Assembly (NCBI RefSeq): GCF_021117295.1
Contig: NZ_CP088247.1
Span: forward strand, 1,875,001-1,939,000
Length of the DNA: 64,000 nt
Source: Methylorubrum sp. B1-46
GTDB lineage: Bacteria; Pseudomonadota; Alphaproteobacteria; Rhizobiales; Beijerinckiaceae
Direction: 5' to 3'
Below the pieces are notes generated by a model. It had not been told where the DNA came from. It saw only the letters and a list, made by a program, of their open reading frames with translations, and did not search any database. Position numbers and translations under genes: made by a program. Below are positions 9,418 through 18,590 of the stretch, piece by piece. Each line of letters starts with the position of its first letter. The stretch's first letter is position 1.

Positions 9418-10647
9418 TCACGTTTTCGCTCGGTTCAGAAGCTCGGCGTAGACGCCCAAGGTGCCTTCGATCATCCGGTCGAGGGAGAAATTCGCCTCGA
9501 CATGGGCTTGCGCCCGCCGGGCGAGGCCATCGCGGGCGCTGGCACCCAGCGACAGCGCCTCCTTCAGCGCGTCGGCGAGCGCGGCCGCGTTGCCCGGCGG
9601 CACCCGCCAGCCGGTGCGCTGACCGGGCTCGACATCGGGGGGCGCCAGCACCGTCTCCGGCACCGCGCCGAGATCGGAGACGACCACGGGAATGCCGAGC
9701 GCCTGCGCTTCCACCGCCGAGCGGCCGAAGGCTTCGGGCTCCACCGAGGGCACCGCGACGACGGAGGCCGCACGGAAGGCCGCCGGCATGTCGGTGCAGT
9801 GGCCGACGCGGCGCACGATGCCGCCCAGGTTGCGCGCCTCGATCAGCGCGTCGAGCTCCCGCTCATAGGCCGTACGCCCCTGCGGATCGCCCGCAAGCAC
9901 CACGGCGAAGTCGGTGAGGCCGAGGTCGCGAAGACGGGCGGCGGCCTCGATCAGCACGCGCTGGCCCTTCCAGGCGGTGAGCCGCGCAGCGAGCAGCACG
10001 ACCCGCTCGTGCGGCGCCACGTTCCAGGCCCGGCGCAGGCTCTCAACCCGCGCAGCCGAGACCGCCGAGGGCGTGAACGCCGCCAGATCCGTGCCGCGGT
10101 GGATCACGCTGATCCGCCCGCCGGCCTGATCGGGGTGGGTCCGGCGGATCAAGTCGGCGGTGTAGTGCGAGTTGGCGATCACGACGTCGCCCCGCGCCAT
10201 CACCGAATTGTAGAGGACCTTGACGCTGGTCCGCCCCGAATAGCTGCCGTGATAGGTCGTCACGAAGGGCAGCTTCAGCCGCCGCGCCGCGCCGAGCGCG
10301 ACCCAGGCAGGCGCCCGGGAGCGGGCGTGCAGGATCTGCACGTTCTCCCGGCGGCAGAGCCGAGCGAGGCGCTCGACGTTGAGCGCCATAGCCAGCGGGT
10401 TCTTGGTGTTGGCCGGGAACGGCACCCAGATCCCGCCCTTGGCCTGCAACTCTCCGACGAGCCGGCCGCCTTCCGTTGCCACGAGCGGCCGGGCCCCGGC
10501 CTCGGCGAGTGCGGCGGCCACGTCGACGGTAGTGCGCTCAGCACCACCCGCCTCCAGGGCCGGGATGATCTGCAGCACCGTGACACCCGCCAGGGGCGAG
10601 GTCTCGGACATCTGCACCGGGCCACCCGACAGGCTGCCTCCGTTCAT
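9418..10647 (-). CDS. Glycosyltransferase family 4 protein
   Basis: Predicted GT-B glycosyltransferase of up to 409 residues. The GT4 N-terminal fold starts with VTVLQIIPALEAGGAERTTVD, a pattern common in lipopolysaccharide and exopolysaccharide transferases. The donor-binding half has LLAARLTAWKGQRVLIEA and an EX7E-type motif in PEAFGRSAVEAQALGIPVVVS. The start is uncertain: ATG 10647 or ATG 10611 (MSETSPLAG); neither has a clear ribosome site. It is a single gene, divergent from the alpha/beta hydrolase gene. Likely a cell-envelope polysaccharide enzyme; acceptor unknown. Confidence 0.87.
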   Translation of the reverse strand: MNGGSLSGGPVQMSETSPLAGVTVLQIIPALEAGGAERTTVDVAAALAEAGARPLVATEGGRLVGELQAKGGIWVPFPANTKNPLAMALNVERLARLCRRENVQILHARSRAPAWVALGAARRLKLPFVTTYHGSYSGRTSVKVLYNSVMARGDVVIANSHYTADLIRRTHPDQAGGRISVIHRGTDLAAFTPSAVSAARVESLRRAWNVAPHERVVLLAARLTAWKGQRVLIEAAARLRDLGLTDFAVVLAGDPQGRTAYERELDALIEARNLGGIVRRVGHCTDMPAAFRAASVVAVPSVEPEAFGRSAVEAQALGIPVVVSDLGAVPETVLAPPDVEPGQRTGWRVPPGNAAALADALKEALSLGASARDGLARRAQAHVEANFSLDRMIEGTLGVYAELLNRAKT

Positions 10648-10772
10648 CGCGTCACCCGAGACGGGACGGTCGCTTGGGACTGTATCATGGGGTAAGGATC
10701 GTCCCGCGGCTTTACGGTTCGGTAAACGAAGCGTCGCCGAGTTGTTTCAGAATCACAGGATTTTGCGCGCCC

Positions 10773-11558
10773 GTGAGCGATCCGGAGACTTCACCGGGCG
10801 ACTTGCCCATCGTGACGCTCGACGTCGCAAGCTCCTCCCCGCGCCGTCTGGCGGTGCGGGTGCGCGAGGGTGAAGGGCCGCCGGTGGTCTGGCTCGGCGG
10901 CTTCCGCTCCGACATGCGGGCGACGAAGGCTGCCGCCCTCGATGCCTGGGCTGCCGAGAACGGCCGGCGCATGGTGCGGTTCGACTATTCCGGGCACGGC
11001 GAGTCGGAGGGGCGCTTCGAGGACGGTACCATCTCCGACTGGCTCGCCGACGCCTGCGCCGTCATCGACCGCTACGCGAACGAACGGCCGATCCTCGTCG
11101 GCTCGTCGATGGGAGGCTGGATCGCCTGCCTCGCCGCCCGCAAGCGGGGGCGGCGCGGGGCCGAGATTGGCGGAATGGTGTTGATCGCGCCCGCCCTCGA
11201 CTTCACCGAGGCGCTGATGTGGGACGCCTTCCCAGCGCAAGTCCGGCAGACGCTGGAACGCGACGGCGTCTGGTATCGCTCGACACCCTACGCCCCGGAG
11301 CCGGACCCGATCCGCATGGCGCTGATCGAGGACGGGCGGCGCCATCTGCTGCTCGATGCGCCGCTCGAGCCGGGCTGTCCGGTCCACATCCTTCAGGGCA
11401 TGGCCGATCCGGACGTGCCTCATCCGCACGCGCTGCGTATTCTGGAGCGCTTGCCGGCGCATGGATCGCGGCTGACGCTGATCAAGGATGGCGACCACCG
11501 CCTGTCGCGGCCCGAGGATATCGACCTCCTCGTGCGCACGGTCGCGGCGATGGCCTGA
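10773..11558 (+). CDS. Alpha/beta hydrolase (ABHD10-like esterase/thioesterase)
   Basis: Cytoplasmic alpha/beta-hydrolase of about 261 residues. The nucleophile elbow is GSSMGG (VGSSMGGWIACLAA), the acid is in the GMADPDVPHPH stretch, and the histidine is in KDGDHRLSRPED near the C-terminus, so the catalytic triad is complete. The FDYSGHGESEG oxyanion loop is typical of the family. The closest known grouping by motif is the ABHD10-type acyl esterases/protein depalmitoylases, but the substrate is open. I use GTG 10773 (VSDPETSPGD); the frame extends upstream to a TTG at 10674, but the extension does not look conserved. Confidence 0.85.
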   Translation: MSDPETSPGDLPIVTLDVASSSPRRLAVRVREGEGPPVVWLGGFRSDMRATKAAALDAWAAENGRRMVRFDYSGHGESEGRFEDGTISDWLADACAVIDRYANERPILVGSSMGGWIACLAARKRGRRGAEIGGMVLIAPALDFTEALMWDAFPAQVRQTLERDGVWYRSTPYAPEPDPIRMALIEDGRRHLLLDAPLEPGCPVHILQGMADPDVPHPHALRILERLPAHGSRLTLIKDGDHRLSRPEDIDLLVRTVAAMA

Positions 11559-11603
11559 AGGCGCGTCCCCGCCCTGCGGCGGGGATGCGGCCTCGGTGCA
11601 GGT

Positions 11604-11888
11604 TCAGTGCAGGCTCACCGGGTAGAGCTGGTGGGCCATGGCGTTCGCCACGGCGACCTCGCGGGAATCGGTGAGCAGAATCGGCGCGCCGCTCGCCGAG
11701 AGCAGGGCGAACAGGTCAAGGCCCGGGCCCATCTCGGGCGCCTGCGGGAACAGGCTGCGCACCTCGTCCGAGCGGATCGGCCGGACATAGGCGATGTGCC
11801 CCTCGCCGAGTGCTGCGAACTCCGCCGGATCGATGGGGGGGGTGGCGGTCGTGTCGATGGTCAGGTCAGTCGTCGTGACGTCGGTCAT
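11604..11888 (-). CDS. DUF1150 family protein
   Basis: Acidic 94-residue protein starting at ATG 11888 (MTDVTTTDLTID), with AGGAGGG about 7 bases upstream. It contains the DUF1150 core, LGEGHIAYVRPIRSDEVRSLFP, followed by LLTDSREVAVANAMAHQLYPVSLH. Members of this family are usually found directly behind small heat-shock protein genes in alphaproteobacteria, exactly as here, so a stress-linked role is likely. The biochemical function is unknown. It follows the Hsp20 gene by 165 bases on the same strand. Confidence 0.88.
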   Translation of the reverse strand: MTDVTTTDLTIDTTATPPIDPAEFAALGEGHIAYVRPIRSDEVRSLFPQAPEMGPGLDLFALLSASGAPILLTDSREVAVANAMAHQLYPVSLH

Positions 11889-12053
11889 GAAGGCCCTCCT
11901 TCGAGGCAGAGCGTTGAACCGGATATGGTCCCGCACATCGGCAGCGACAAATCCGGGTTGGTATCGAGGTCGGGGTGACGGCCGGGTTCGGCCTGCGCTG
12001 CATCGACGCGGTTGGCGCGCCGCGCGGTTCACGCCCCGCTTCACGGATCCGTG

Positions 12054-12485
12054 TCACGGATCCTTGGCGGCGATCGCGATCTTGCGCACGATGCGCTCCG
12101 GCTCCGGGCGGGCGAGATCGATCGCGAGCAGACCGTTCGACAACTCCGCCCCCAGCACCTCCATGCCGTCGGCGAGGAGGAAGGCCCGTTGGAACTGCCG
12201 CGCGGCGATGCCGCGGTGCAGGAACTGGCGCGCCTTGTCATCGACCTGCCGGCCGCGCACGACCAGTTGATTCTCCTCCAGAGAGACGTCGAGCTGGTCC
12301 TGCGTAAATCCGGCTACCGCGAGCGTAATGCGCAAGCGTTCCGGCTCGCGCTCGCTGCGGGTGATCCGTTCGATGTTGTAGGGCGGGTACCCGTCGCTCG
12401 CGGCCTTGGAGACACGATCGAGTGCCTGCTCGATCTCGTCGAAGCCGAGCAGGAACGGATACCCGAACGGAGACGGCCGCGTCAT
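12054..12485 (-). CDS. Hsp20/alpha-crystallin small heat-shock protein
   Basis: ATP-independent holdase of 143 residues that binds unfolding proteins in the cytoplasm. The N-terminal segment FGYPFLLGFDEIEQALDRV and PPYNIERI are typical of IbpA/HspH-type proteins. The alpha-crystallin domain follows (LAVAGFTQDQLDVSLEENQLVVRG, then RGIAARQFQRAFLLADGMEV). The usual C-terminal I-x-I type tail is reduced to IAIAAKDP. GGAGG sits 11 bases before ATG 12485 and 5 bases before an in-frame GTG at 12491, so either may be used. The ribosome site appears buried in a leader hairpin (see the regulatory entry). DUF1150 follows downstream. Confidence 0.93.
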   Translation of the reverse strand: MTRPSPFGYPFLLGFDEIEQALDRVSKAASDGYPPYNIERITRSEREPERLRITLAVAGFTQDQLDVSLEENQLVVRGRQVDDKARQFLHRGIAARQFQRAFLLADGMEVLGAELSNGLLAIDLARPEPERIVRKIAIAAKDP

Positions 12486-12495
12486 CGTCACTCAA

Positions 12496-12600
12496 ACCTC
12501 CGGCAAGGCCCTGGGGATCGACAGGCGTCGTTCCCTTGGCGGCACCTCGCGGTTTCGAGCCCGCCTCGCGGCAGCGCTCTTGAAGCGGGATATGGAAAGC
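12496..12600 (-). promoter_or_regulatory. Probable ROSE-like RNA thermometer in the hsp20 leader
   Basis: Just before the hsp20 start the minus-strand RNA reads AUCCCC-AG-GGC-CUU-GCC-GGAGGU (12518-12496). The Shine-Dalgarno GGAGG pairs with UCCCC, and an inner GGC/GCC stem closes a small loop. The six-pair lower stem contains one U-G pair and one C/A mismatch, as expected for a heat-labile helix. ROSE-type thermometers are known upstream of alphaproteobacterial small heat-shock genes. The assignment is by position and base pairing only. Confidence 0.55.
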
Positions 12601-13055
12601 GCCGTAGCCCCGATCAAGGGCGCGGCCGGAGGCCCCGATGGGCGTCGGCGAGCGGCCCCGGGCGGGATAAACACGCAATCGAACTCGGGATGAATGGGAA
12701 GGCGTGCCGGCTGAGGGCTGCCTGCTCCAATAGTTTGGAATTGCTCTGAAATTCTTTGCAAACCTTGATCAACACCCTGCTTGTCGGATAGGGACGCCGA
12801 CAAACGTACACGGTGCTGTGGGGAGCGCCGGGCGTGATCTTTGCTGTATCCGCACATCGCCAAACGGCCGGGAGCGGCGTCGCGGTGATCCGGTTCCGGG
12901 AGGGCGGCGCCGACCGGCGCGGTCGAAATCCGGCGGGGAAACGTCTGCGGGACGGCCGACGGCCTTCGGACTTGAGGCTAAGCATTTTGCTTCAAATGAC
13001 CCGGAGTACCGTGCGGTTAGGAGATGAGATCGTCGTGAAGCAGAAAGGTTGGGGA
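12601..13055. other. Intergenic region between hsp20 and a periplasmic protein gene
   Basis: About 455 bases between divergent genes. Open frames here look like non-coding shadows of GC-rich sequence. It should hold the hsp20 promoter (minus) and the promoter of the periplasmic protein (plus). I did not find a convincing heat-shock or housekeeping promoter pair. Confidence 0.4.
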
Positions 13056-13562
13056 ATGGGGCGTGCAATGCCGGGACGCAGCGGGATCGGGGGACGTCTC
13101 CTCGCGGGTATCACCCTCGCCGCATTCCTGACCGCTCCGGTTCCGGCTGCAATGGCACAGGATGGGGCGCCGGCGGCCAAGTCGGAGTCCAAGTCGGATG
13201 CCAAGCCGGATGCCTCTCCCCTGAAGATCGAGCTGAACCGGCTCGAACCCGCGGGCGAGGCCTGCCGCACCTACATGCTCGTCGACAACAGCCGCGGTCC
13301 CGCGCTGAAGTCGCTCAAGGTCGACCTGTTCGCCTTCGACACCGAGGGCGTCGCCCAGAAGCGCCTCGCCGTCGAACTCGGGCCGGTCCAGGAGAAGAAG
13401 ACCGTGGTCCGGCTCTTCGACTTCGCCGGCCTCTCCTGCCCGAAGATCGGCCGCCTGCTGCTCAACGACGTGCTCGCCTGCGAGGGCGGCGACGCCACCC
13501 GCGAGACCTGCCTGGAGCGGATCGAGCCCGCAACCAAGACATCGGCCGCCTTCGATCGCTGA
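13056..13562 (+). CDS. Conserved periplasmic protein upstream of exbB
   Basis: Predicted exported protein of 168 residues. A basic N-terminus, a hydrophobic stretch (LLAGITLAAFLTA) and an AMA/QD cleavage site form a standard signal peptide. A Lys/Ser/Asp-rich linker leads to a compact domain with three or more conserved-looking cysteines (GEACRTYMLVDN, AGLSCPKIGRLLL, LACEGGDATRETCLE). I chose ATG 13056, which has AAAGG 7 bases upstream; a GTG at 13035 is an alternative. It lies 70 bases before exbB on the same strand, which suggests a link to the energy-transducing complex. No named family recognised. Confidence 0.75.
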   Translation: MGRAMPGRSGIGGRLLAGITLAAFLTAPVPAAMAQDGAPAAKSESKSDAKPDASPLKIELNRLEPAGEACRTYMLVDNSRGPALKSLKVDLFAFDTEGVAQKRLAVELGPVQEKKTVVRLFDFAGLSCPKIGRLLLNDVLACEGGDATRETCLERIEPATKTSAAFDR

Positions 13563-13632
13563 AGCCGGCCGCGCCCGTCCCGCCGGCCCGGCCGGCGCGA
13601 CGGACGATTCCCAGAGCCACGAGGAGTCACAC

Positions 13633-14334
<702 letters not shown>

Positions 14335-14421
14335 GTCTCCGCGCGTAAAGCACCCCGTAACCCTCGACGCGACGCCCGCCCGGTTCGGCGGGGCGCCGCC
14401 GACGCCCGGGAGGGCGATGTC

Positions 14422-14883
14422 ATGGCCATGGGAACCGTTCGTTCGGCGAGCGACGACGAGGACGGCCTCGACGCGACGCCGATGTCCGAGATCAACGTCA
14501 CGCCGATGGTCGACGTGATGCTGGTGCTGCTGATCATCTTCATGGTCGCGGCGCCGCTGATGACGACAGGTGTGCCGGTGCAATTGCCGAAGACGACCGC
14601 CGCCAAGGTGGCGCAGTCGCAGAAGCCGCTCGAAGTCTCCATCGACAAGGACGGCATGCCCTACATCGCCAAGGACGGCTTCACGCCGGACACGATCCTG
14701 CCGCGGCTCAAGCAGCTCAAGGCGGAGAACCCGGATCAGGTCGTGCTCGTGCGCGGCGACCGGGACGTGCCCTACGGCAAGATCATGGAGGTGATGGGCC
14801 TCGTCGGCCAGGCGGGCTTCACCAAGGTCTCGCTGATCGCCCAGTCGGGCGGCGCCGCGCCGGCCGCAGGGACCGCCCGTTAA
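14422..14883 (+). CDS. exbD: ExbD/TolR-type motor subunit
   Basis: ExbD partner of the ExbB channel, 153 residues. One N-terminal membrane helix carries the proton-relay aspartate in INVTPMVDVMLVLLIIFMVAAPLM. A periplasmic ExbD domain follows (VQLPKTTAAK, LEVSIDKDGMPYIAKDG, QVVLVRGDRDVPYGKIMEVMGLVGQAGFTKVSLI). It lies 87 bases after exbB and ends 4 bases before the tonB start, so the three genes should be one operon. Confidence 0.95.
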   Translation: MAMGTVRSASDDEDGLDATPMSEINVTPMVDVMLVLLIIFMVAAPLMTTGVPVQLPKTTAAKVAQSQKPLEVSIDKDGMPYIAKDGFTPDTILPRLKQLKAENPDQVVLVRGDRDVPYGKIMEVMGLVGQAGFTKVSLIAQSGGAAPAAGTAR

Positions 14884-14887
14884 CCCG

Positions 14888-16057
14888 ATGGCCGCCCCCA
14901 AGCCAGCCCCGAAGGCCGCCGCCATGCCGCCGATGCCGGCCCCGATGCCCGCCCCCCTGCCCGCTCATGCCGGTCACGGGCTGCCCTCGGGTCCCTCCGA
15001 CGGGGGCGGCCAGGGCCGCCTCGCGGCTGCCTTCGCCCTGGCCCTGGCGCTCCACGCCGCGGGGCTCCTCGGCATCGCTTATCTGCGCCTGACGCCGCCC
15101 TCTCCCCCGGGGGAGCAGGAGATCACGATCGATCTCGCGCCGCAGATGATGGAGGCCGAGACCCAGGCGCCCGCCGAAACCCAACAATCGGAAGCGATTC
15201 CTGAAGAGGCCAAGCCCGAGGGCGAGCCGGAGACGGCCCAGCCTGTGGAGACGCCGCAGGAGGTGCAGCCGCCGCCTCCGCCGGAGATGACACAGGTCGC
15301 CCCGGAGGAGGTGCAGCCGCCCCCGCCCACCGAGATGACGCAGGTGATGCCGGAGGAGGTGCAGCCCCCGCCTCCGCCGCCGGAGGCCGTCACGGAGGCC
15401 CCGCCCGACACGCCGCCCCCGCAGCCGGAAGAGCAGATCATCGCGTCCGAGGCGCCGGAGGCGGAGCCGCTGGCGCCGCCGCCGCCGGTGGCCGCGAAGC
15501 CCGAGCCGCCCAAGCCCGATCCCAAGATCGAGGAGCGCCGCAAGGCCGCGCTGGAGAAGAAGCGCGAGGCCGAGCGCGAGGCGCGCCGCAAGGAGATCTT
15601 GGAGAAGAAGCGCGAGGAGGCCCAGAAGGAGGCGCGGATCAAGGCGGCCAAGGCGAAGGCCGAACGCGACGCCGCCCGGCGCGCCCAGGCCGCGCAGGCG
15701 GGCAATTCGCAGCGCAGCTCCGCCGCGACCTCGCGCCAGAGCGCGACGGGATCGGCCGCCGCCGCCAGCGATCCCAACGCCATGGCGGCTTGGCGCGGGG
15801 CGCTCGCCTCGGCGATCAAGGGGCGCATGAACCGTGAGGCGGCCGCCGGCACCAGCGGCGGCGTGGCCACTGTGCGGTTCACCGTGAGCCGCTCCGGCGC
15901 GGTGAGCGGCGCGGCCTTGGTCGGCAGCAGCGGAGTCGGGGCCATCGATGCCGCCGCACTCGCGGCGGTGCGCGGCAGCCTGCCGCCTGCGCCGGCCGGC
16001 GTCACGCAGTCGAGCCTCGCCGTCACCGTACCGCTGCGCTTCAGCCCCGGCCGCTGA
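14888..16057 (+). CDS. tonB: TonB-family energy transducer
   Basis: Links the ExbBD motor to outer-membrane receptors. It has 389 residues: a cytoplasmic Pro/Ala/Met-rich leader, one membrane anchor at about 43-62 (LAAAFALALALHAAGLLGIAYL), and a long Pro/Glu-rich periplasm-spanning stretch containing three 16-residue repeats (EVQPPPPxEMTQVxPE). A charged coiled-coil of Lys/Glu/Arg/Ala follows (about 215-275), then a C-terminal TonB domain (VATVRFTVSRSGAVSGAALVGSSG, AAVRGSLPPAPAG). It starts 4 bases after exbD. The siderophore receptor about 23 kb downstream is a plausible client. A TolA-like reading of the coiled-coil is possible but the C-terminal domain is TonB-like. Confidence 0.88.
   Translation: MAAPKPAPKAAAMPPMPAPMPAPLPAHAGHGLPSGPSDGGGQGRLAAAFALALALHAAGLLGIAYLRLTPPSPPGEQEITIDLAPQMMEAETQAPAETQQSEAIPEEAKPEGEPETAQPVETPQEVQPPPPPEMTQVAPEEVQPPPPTEMTQVMPEEVQPPPPPPEAVTEAPPDTPPPQPEEQIIASEAPEAEPLAPPPPVAAKPEPPKPDPKIEERRKAALEKKREAEREARRKEILEKKREEAQKEARIKAAKAKAERDAARRAQAAQAGNSQRSSAATSRQSATGSAAAASDPNAMAAWRGALASAIKGRMNREAAAGTSGGVATVRFTVSRSGAVSGAALVGSSGVGAIDAAALAAVRGSLPPAPAGVTQSSLAVTVPLRFSPGR
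15260..15403 (+). repeat. 48-bp tandem repeat within tonB
   Basis: Three consecutive units begin at 15260, 15308 and 15356. Each starts GAGGTGCAGCC and encodes EVQPPPP followed by an acidic segment (EMTQVAPE, EMTQVMPE, then a diverged AVTEAPPD). They extend the proline-rich periplasmic spacer. Copy number could vary between strains. Confidence 0.85.
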
Positions 16058-16115
16058 AGCCGGCATCGTTCTCCCCTCCGCCGCGTTGTCCCGCTCACAG
16101 CGGACGGCGCGGCGG

Positions 16116-16745
16116 ATGACGGTCTTCTTCACCAGCGATACGCATTTCGGCGATCCGCGGATCCTGCGGATCGATCGGCGCCCCTTCCCGGACCTGCCGA
16201 CGCATGATGCGGCCCTGGTCGAGGCCTGGAACGCCGTCGTCGGCCCCGACGACACCGTCTGGCATCTCGGCGACTTCGCCCTCGGTCCCCCGCCGGAACG
16301 CATCGCGGCCCTGCTCGCCGCGCTCCACGGCGACAAGCACCTCATCGTCGGCAACAATGACGGTCCCGCCACCCTGGCGGCGCGCGGCTGGGCCTCGGTG
16401 GCGCATTACGCCGAGACCGAGGTCGAGGGCCGCCGGCTCGTGCTGTGCCACTACGCCTTCCGGACCTGGAACGGTCTCGGCCGGGGCGCGATCAACCTGC
16501 ACGGCCACAGCCACGGCCGGCTCAAGCCGATTCCGCGCCAGTACGATGTCGGCATCGATGCGCAGGGGCTGCATCCCGTCACCCTCGACCAGATTCTCGT
16601 CTCCCGCCGAGGACGCGGCGGGAAAGGTCTCGGCCGGGCGGACGCCGCCGGGGTGCTAGAGGAGTCGATCGAGACTGCGCCGGCCGAAAGGTCTGCCAAG
16701 AAGCGGCGCAGATCCGGTCAAGGGCTTTCGGAACCATCGGCTTAG
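16116..16745 (+). CDS. Metallophosphoesterase family protein
   Basis: Calcineurin-like phosphoesterase of 209 residues. All metal-binding motifs are visible in order: DTHFGD (D-x-H) at residues 8-13, GDFALG, GNND in place of the usual GNH[DE], CHYAF, and GHSHGR. The metal site is therefore near complete, with N-N-D replacing N-H-D/E. The C-terminal 45 residues are basic and Ala/Gly/Ser-rich and probably disordered. ATG 16116 matches the family N-terminus (MTVFFTSDTHFGD). Substrate unknown; related small proteins act on phosphodiesters or phosphoproteins. It follows tonB by 58 bases, which may be coincidental. Confidence 0.88.
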   Translation: MTVFFTSDTHFGDPRILRIDRRPFPDLPTHDAALVEAWNAVVGPDDTVWHLGDFALGPPPERIAALLAALHGDKHLIVGNNDGPATLAARGWASVAHYAETEVEGRRLVLCHYAFRTWNGLGRGAINLHGHSHGRLKPIPRQYDVGIDAQGLHPVTLDQILVSRRGRGGKGLGRADAAGVLEESIETAPAERSAKKRRRSGQGLSEPSA

Positions 16746-16873
16746 CGTCACCGTTCAAATGACCGACACGGACGGCGATGCAACGGCCTCAGCAGTGACG
16801 ACACTGTGCGGCCCGCGAATCGAGCGTTCTTTAACCTTTCCATGACTTCGGTCGAACCAGCGTCGGTCTGCCC

Positions 16874-17200
16874 ATGCGTCACCTCATGCGACACACCGCT
16901 CTCGCCGGCCTCGCGGCCTCCCTCGTCGGCGTCTCCCTTGTCTCCTCCGCGCTCGCGGCGCCCGGCTGCATCGACGGCCGTCGCAAGATCCAGGAGGCCA
17001 GTGCGCTTCGCTATCAGGCGCGCCAGGAGGCCAAACTCGGCAACCATGACCGGGTCTGCGACACCCTTGATGAGATCGGCGACCGCTACCACGAGGCGCA
17101 GGACGCCTTCGAGGATTGCGGGGCGGACATCGTCTCGATCGACCTGCGCAGCGAACTCCGCTCCCTGCGCGTCGCCAAGCACGTAAACCGCTGCGACTGA
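16874..17200 (+). CDS. Small secreted protein, unknown function
   Basis: A 108-residue protein with a clear signal peptide (hydrophobic LAGLAASLVGVSLVSSALA, cleavage likely before APGC). The mature part is helical and charged with four cysteines (PGCIDGRRK, DRVCDTLDE, FEDCGADI, NRCD), which suggests disulfide bonds in the periplasm. I do not recognise the family. It is a single plus-strand gene followed by other very small genes. Confidence 0.7.
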   Translation: MRHLMRHTALAGLAASLVGVSLVSSALAAPGCIDGRRKIQEASALRYQARQEAKLGNHDRVCDTLDEIGDRYHEAQDAFEDCGADIVSIDLRSELRSLRVAKHVNRCD

Positions 17201-17381
17201 TCGGGGCTCTGCCCCATCGAACCACGGGACGTCACCTAACGCAGTGTTGTGAAAGCCGGAATCGCCCCAGGGACGGGTGCGGTCCCGCACCGCGAAGTCA
17301 CAGCTTACGGCCCAGGTTCATCCCAACGAAACGACTCGATTCGCGTCGGGCGAAACCTCTCATCTCCCTCAGGATTCCGCC

Positions 17382-17522
17382 ATGATCACCACCGACAGCA
17401 CGCTCCGCCAGCCCGCCGCCGAGATGCAGACCGGCCCGTCCTTCACTGCGGCTCTGTGCGGCTTCCTCGGCAGCACGGTTGCGACGACGATGGTGATGTT
17501 CCTGCTCAGCAGCAGCGTCTGA
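17382..17522 (+). CDS. Very small single-span membrane protein
   Basis: A 46-residue frame starting MITTDSTLRQP at ATG 17382, with CAGGA 8 bases upstream. The C-terminal half is one hydrophobic segment (FTAALCGFLGSTVATTMVMFLLSSSV). A longer frame reaches upstream, but the good ribosome site favours the short form. Function unknown; it ends 18 bases from the stop of a small convergent membrane protein gene. Confidence 0.5.
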   Translation: MITTDSTLRQPAAEMQTGPSFTAALCGFLGSTVATTMVMFLLSSSV

Positions 17523-17540
17523 TCTCGCAGAGCGAAGGGC

Positions 17541-17783
17541 TCACGGCGCGATCGACCACAGGCGGTCGCGCGAGAACAGCATCTCCGGCTTGCCGACCTG
17601 CAAGGCGGTCTTCGGCGCCGGGCATTGGGGTGTCGGCTCGAGGCGCGGCGGCGGTGCGACCGCCGCCTGGGCGGGGGGCACGAGACCCAGCCGCAACTGC
17701 ACCGTCGGATGCCGCGCGGCGGTGATGGTGGCGACACCGGCAATGATGCAACCGGCCATCAATCCGAGAAAGAAGTTCGTCAT
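17541..17783 (-). CDS. Small membrane-anchored protein, unknown function
   Basis: An 80-residue protein starting MTNFFLGLMAGCIIAGVATITA: one N-terminal membrane segment or uncleaved signal anchor, then a Pro/Ala-rich segment and a short tail containing two cysteines or fewer. Family not recognised. It is convergent with the preceding 46-residue gene. Confidence 0.5.
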   Translation of the reverse strand: MTNFFLGLMAGCIIAGVATITAARHPTVQLRLGLVPPAQAAVAPPPRLEPTPQCPAPKTALQVGKPEMLFSRDRLWSIAP

Positions 17784-17959
17784 CTGAAGCGGGTTCCGAA
17801 CCCGATGCGGCACGGATGGGCTACGAGGCCGGCCACGGCGAAGCACTCTCTCCCTTTCGGGGCGCCAATGCGGCAGAACCTTCGCATACCCGCTTTTAAC
17901 AAAGGGGATGCATGATTCGTCCGCGACCGGCCGAGGGCGGCGCAGGGAGAACTCCGATC

Positions 17960-18334
17960 ATGCAGTATGCGGCCAATGCCTACGCGAAAGTCGCGCGCGT
18001 GGCGCTCTCGCCTCGGGAGGCCGAGGCCGCCGTGCTGCTGAAGGCCGCCGGCCGTCTGCAGGCCCTTGGGCCCAAGGTCGAGATGGGGGCCGCCCTTAAC
18101 GAGGCGCTGACCTTCAATCAGCGTGTCTGGACGATTCTGGCGTCTGCCGCGACCGAGCCGAGCAGCCCACTTCCCGTCGAGGTGCGCAACGGCATGGCCC
18201 AGCTCTCGACCTACGTGTTCCACACCATCGTGGACGCGATGATCGAGCCGACGGCGGAGAAGATCGAGTCCCTGGTCTCGCTCAACAACCACATCGCCGC
18301 AGGTCTCCAGGGCGATGCCGGGCCGGGAGCCTGA
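17960..18334 (+). CDS. flaF: Flagellar biosynthesis regulator FlaF
   Basis: FlaF promotes flagellin synthesis or secretion in alphaproteobacteria, opposing FlbT. The 124-residue product begins MQYAANAYAKVARVALSPREAEAAVLLKAAGRLQ, the family pattern of an N-terminal AxxAYxxV block followed by SPRE.EA.LL..A..L. A central FNQRVWTILASA and RNGMAQLSTYVFHTI also fit. I start at ATG 17960, which has GGGAGA about 8 bases upstream. flbT and flagellin genes, the usual neighbours, are not in this window. The only other flagellar candidate nearby is the FlaG-like gene. Confidence 0.85.
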   Translation: MQYAANAYAKVARVALSPREAEAAVLLKAAGRLQALGPKVEMGAALNEALTFNQRVWTILASAATEPSSPLPVEVRNGMAQLSTYVFHTIVDAMIEPTAEKIESLVSLNNHIAAGLQGDAGPGA

Positions 18335-18590
18335 GCCGCCCGAGCGCGCTGTCTCTCGGCCGTATCCGGCCTGAGCGGGCCGCGTCTGCGCTCGTCGGGC
18401 TCCGAGCGGCGTATCTCCCGCCGCCGAATCGGCCGATCCTTCGCCGGAGCGTGTTCCCGTCATGCGAAGGGACGCGGCCGGATGAGGCGCGCCGCCGCCC
18501 GCGGGCGTCGCACGTTCTCCGGACGCGTCCTGACCGCGCGCGCACGGCCTTTCGCGAAATGGCTCGCCGTCGGGTTCGACCGCGCGAGGC

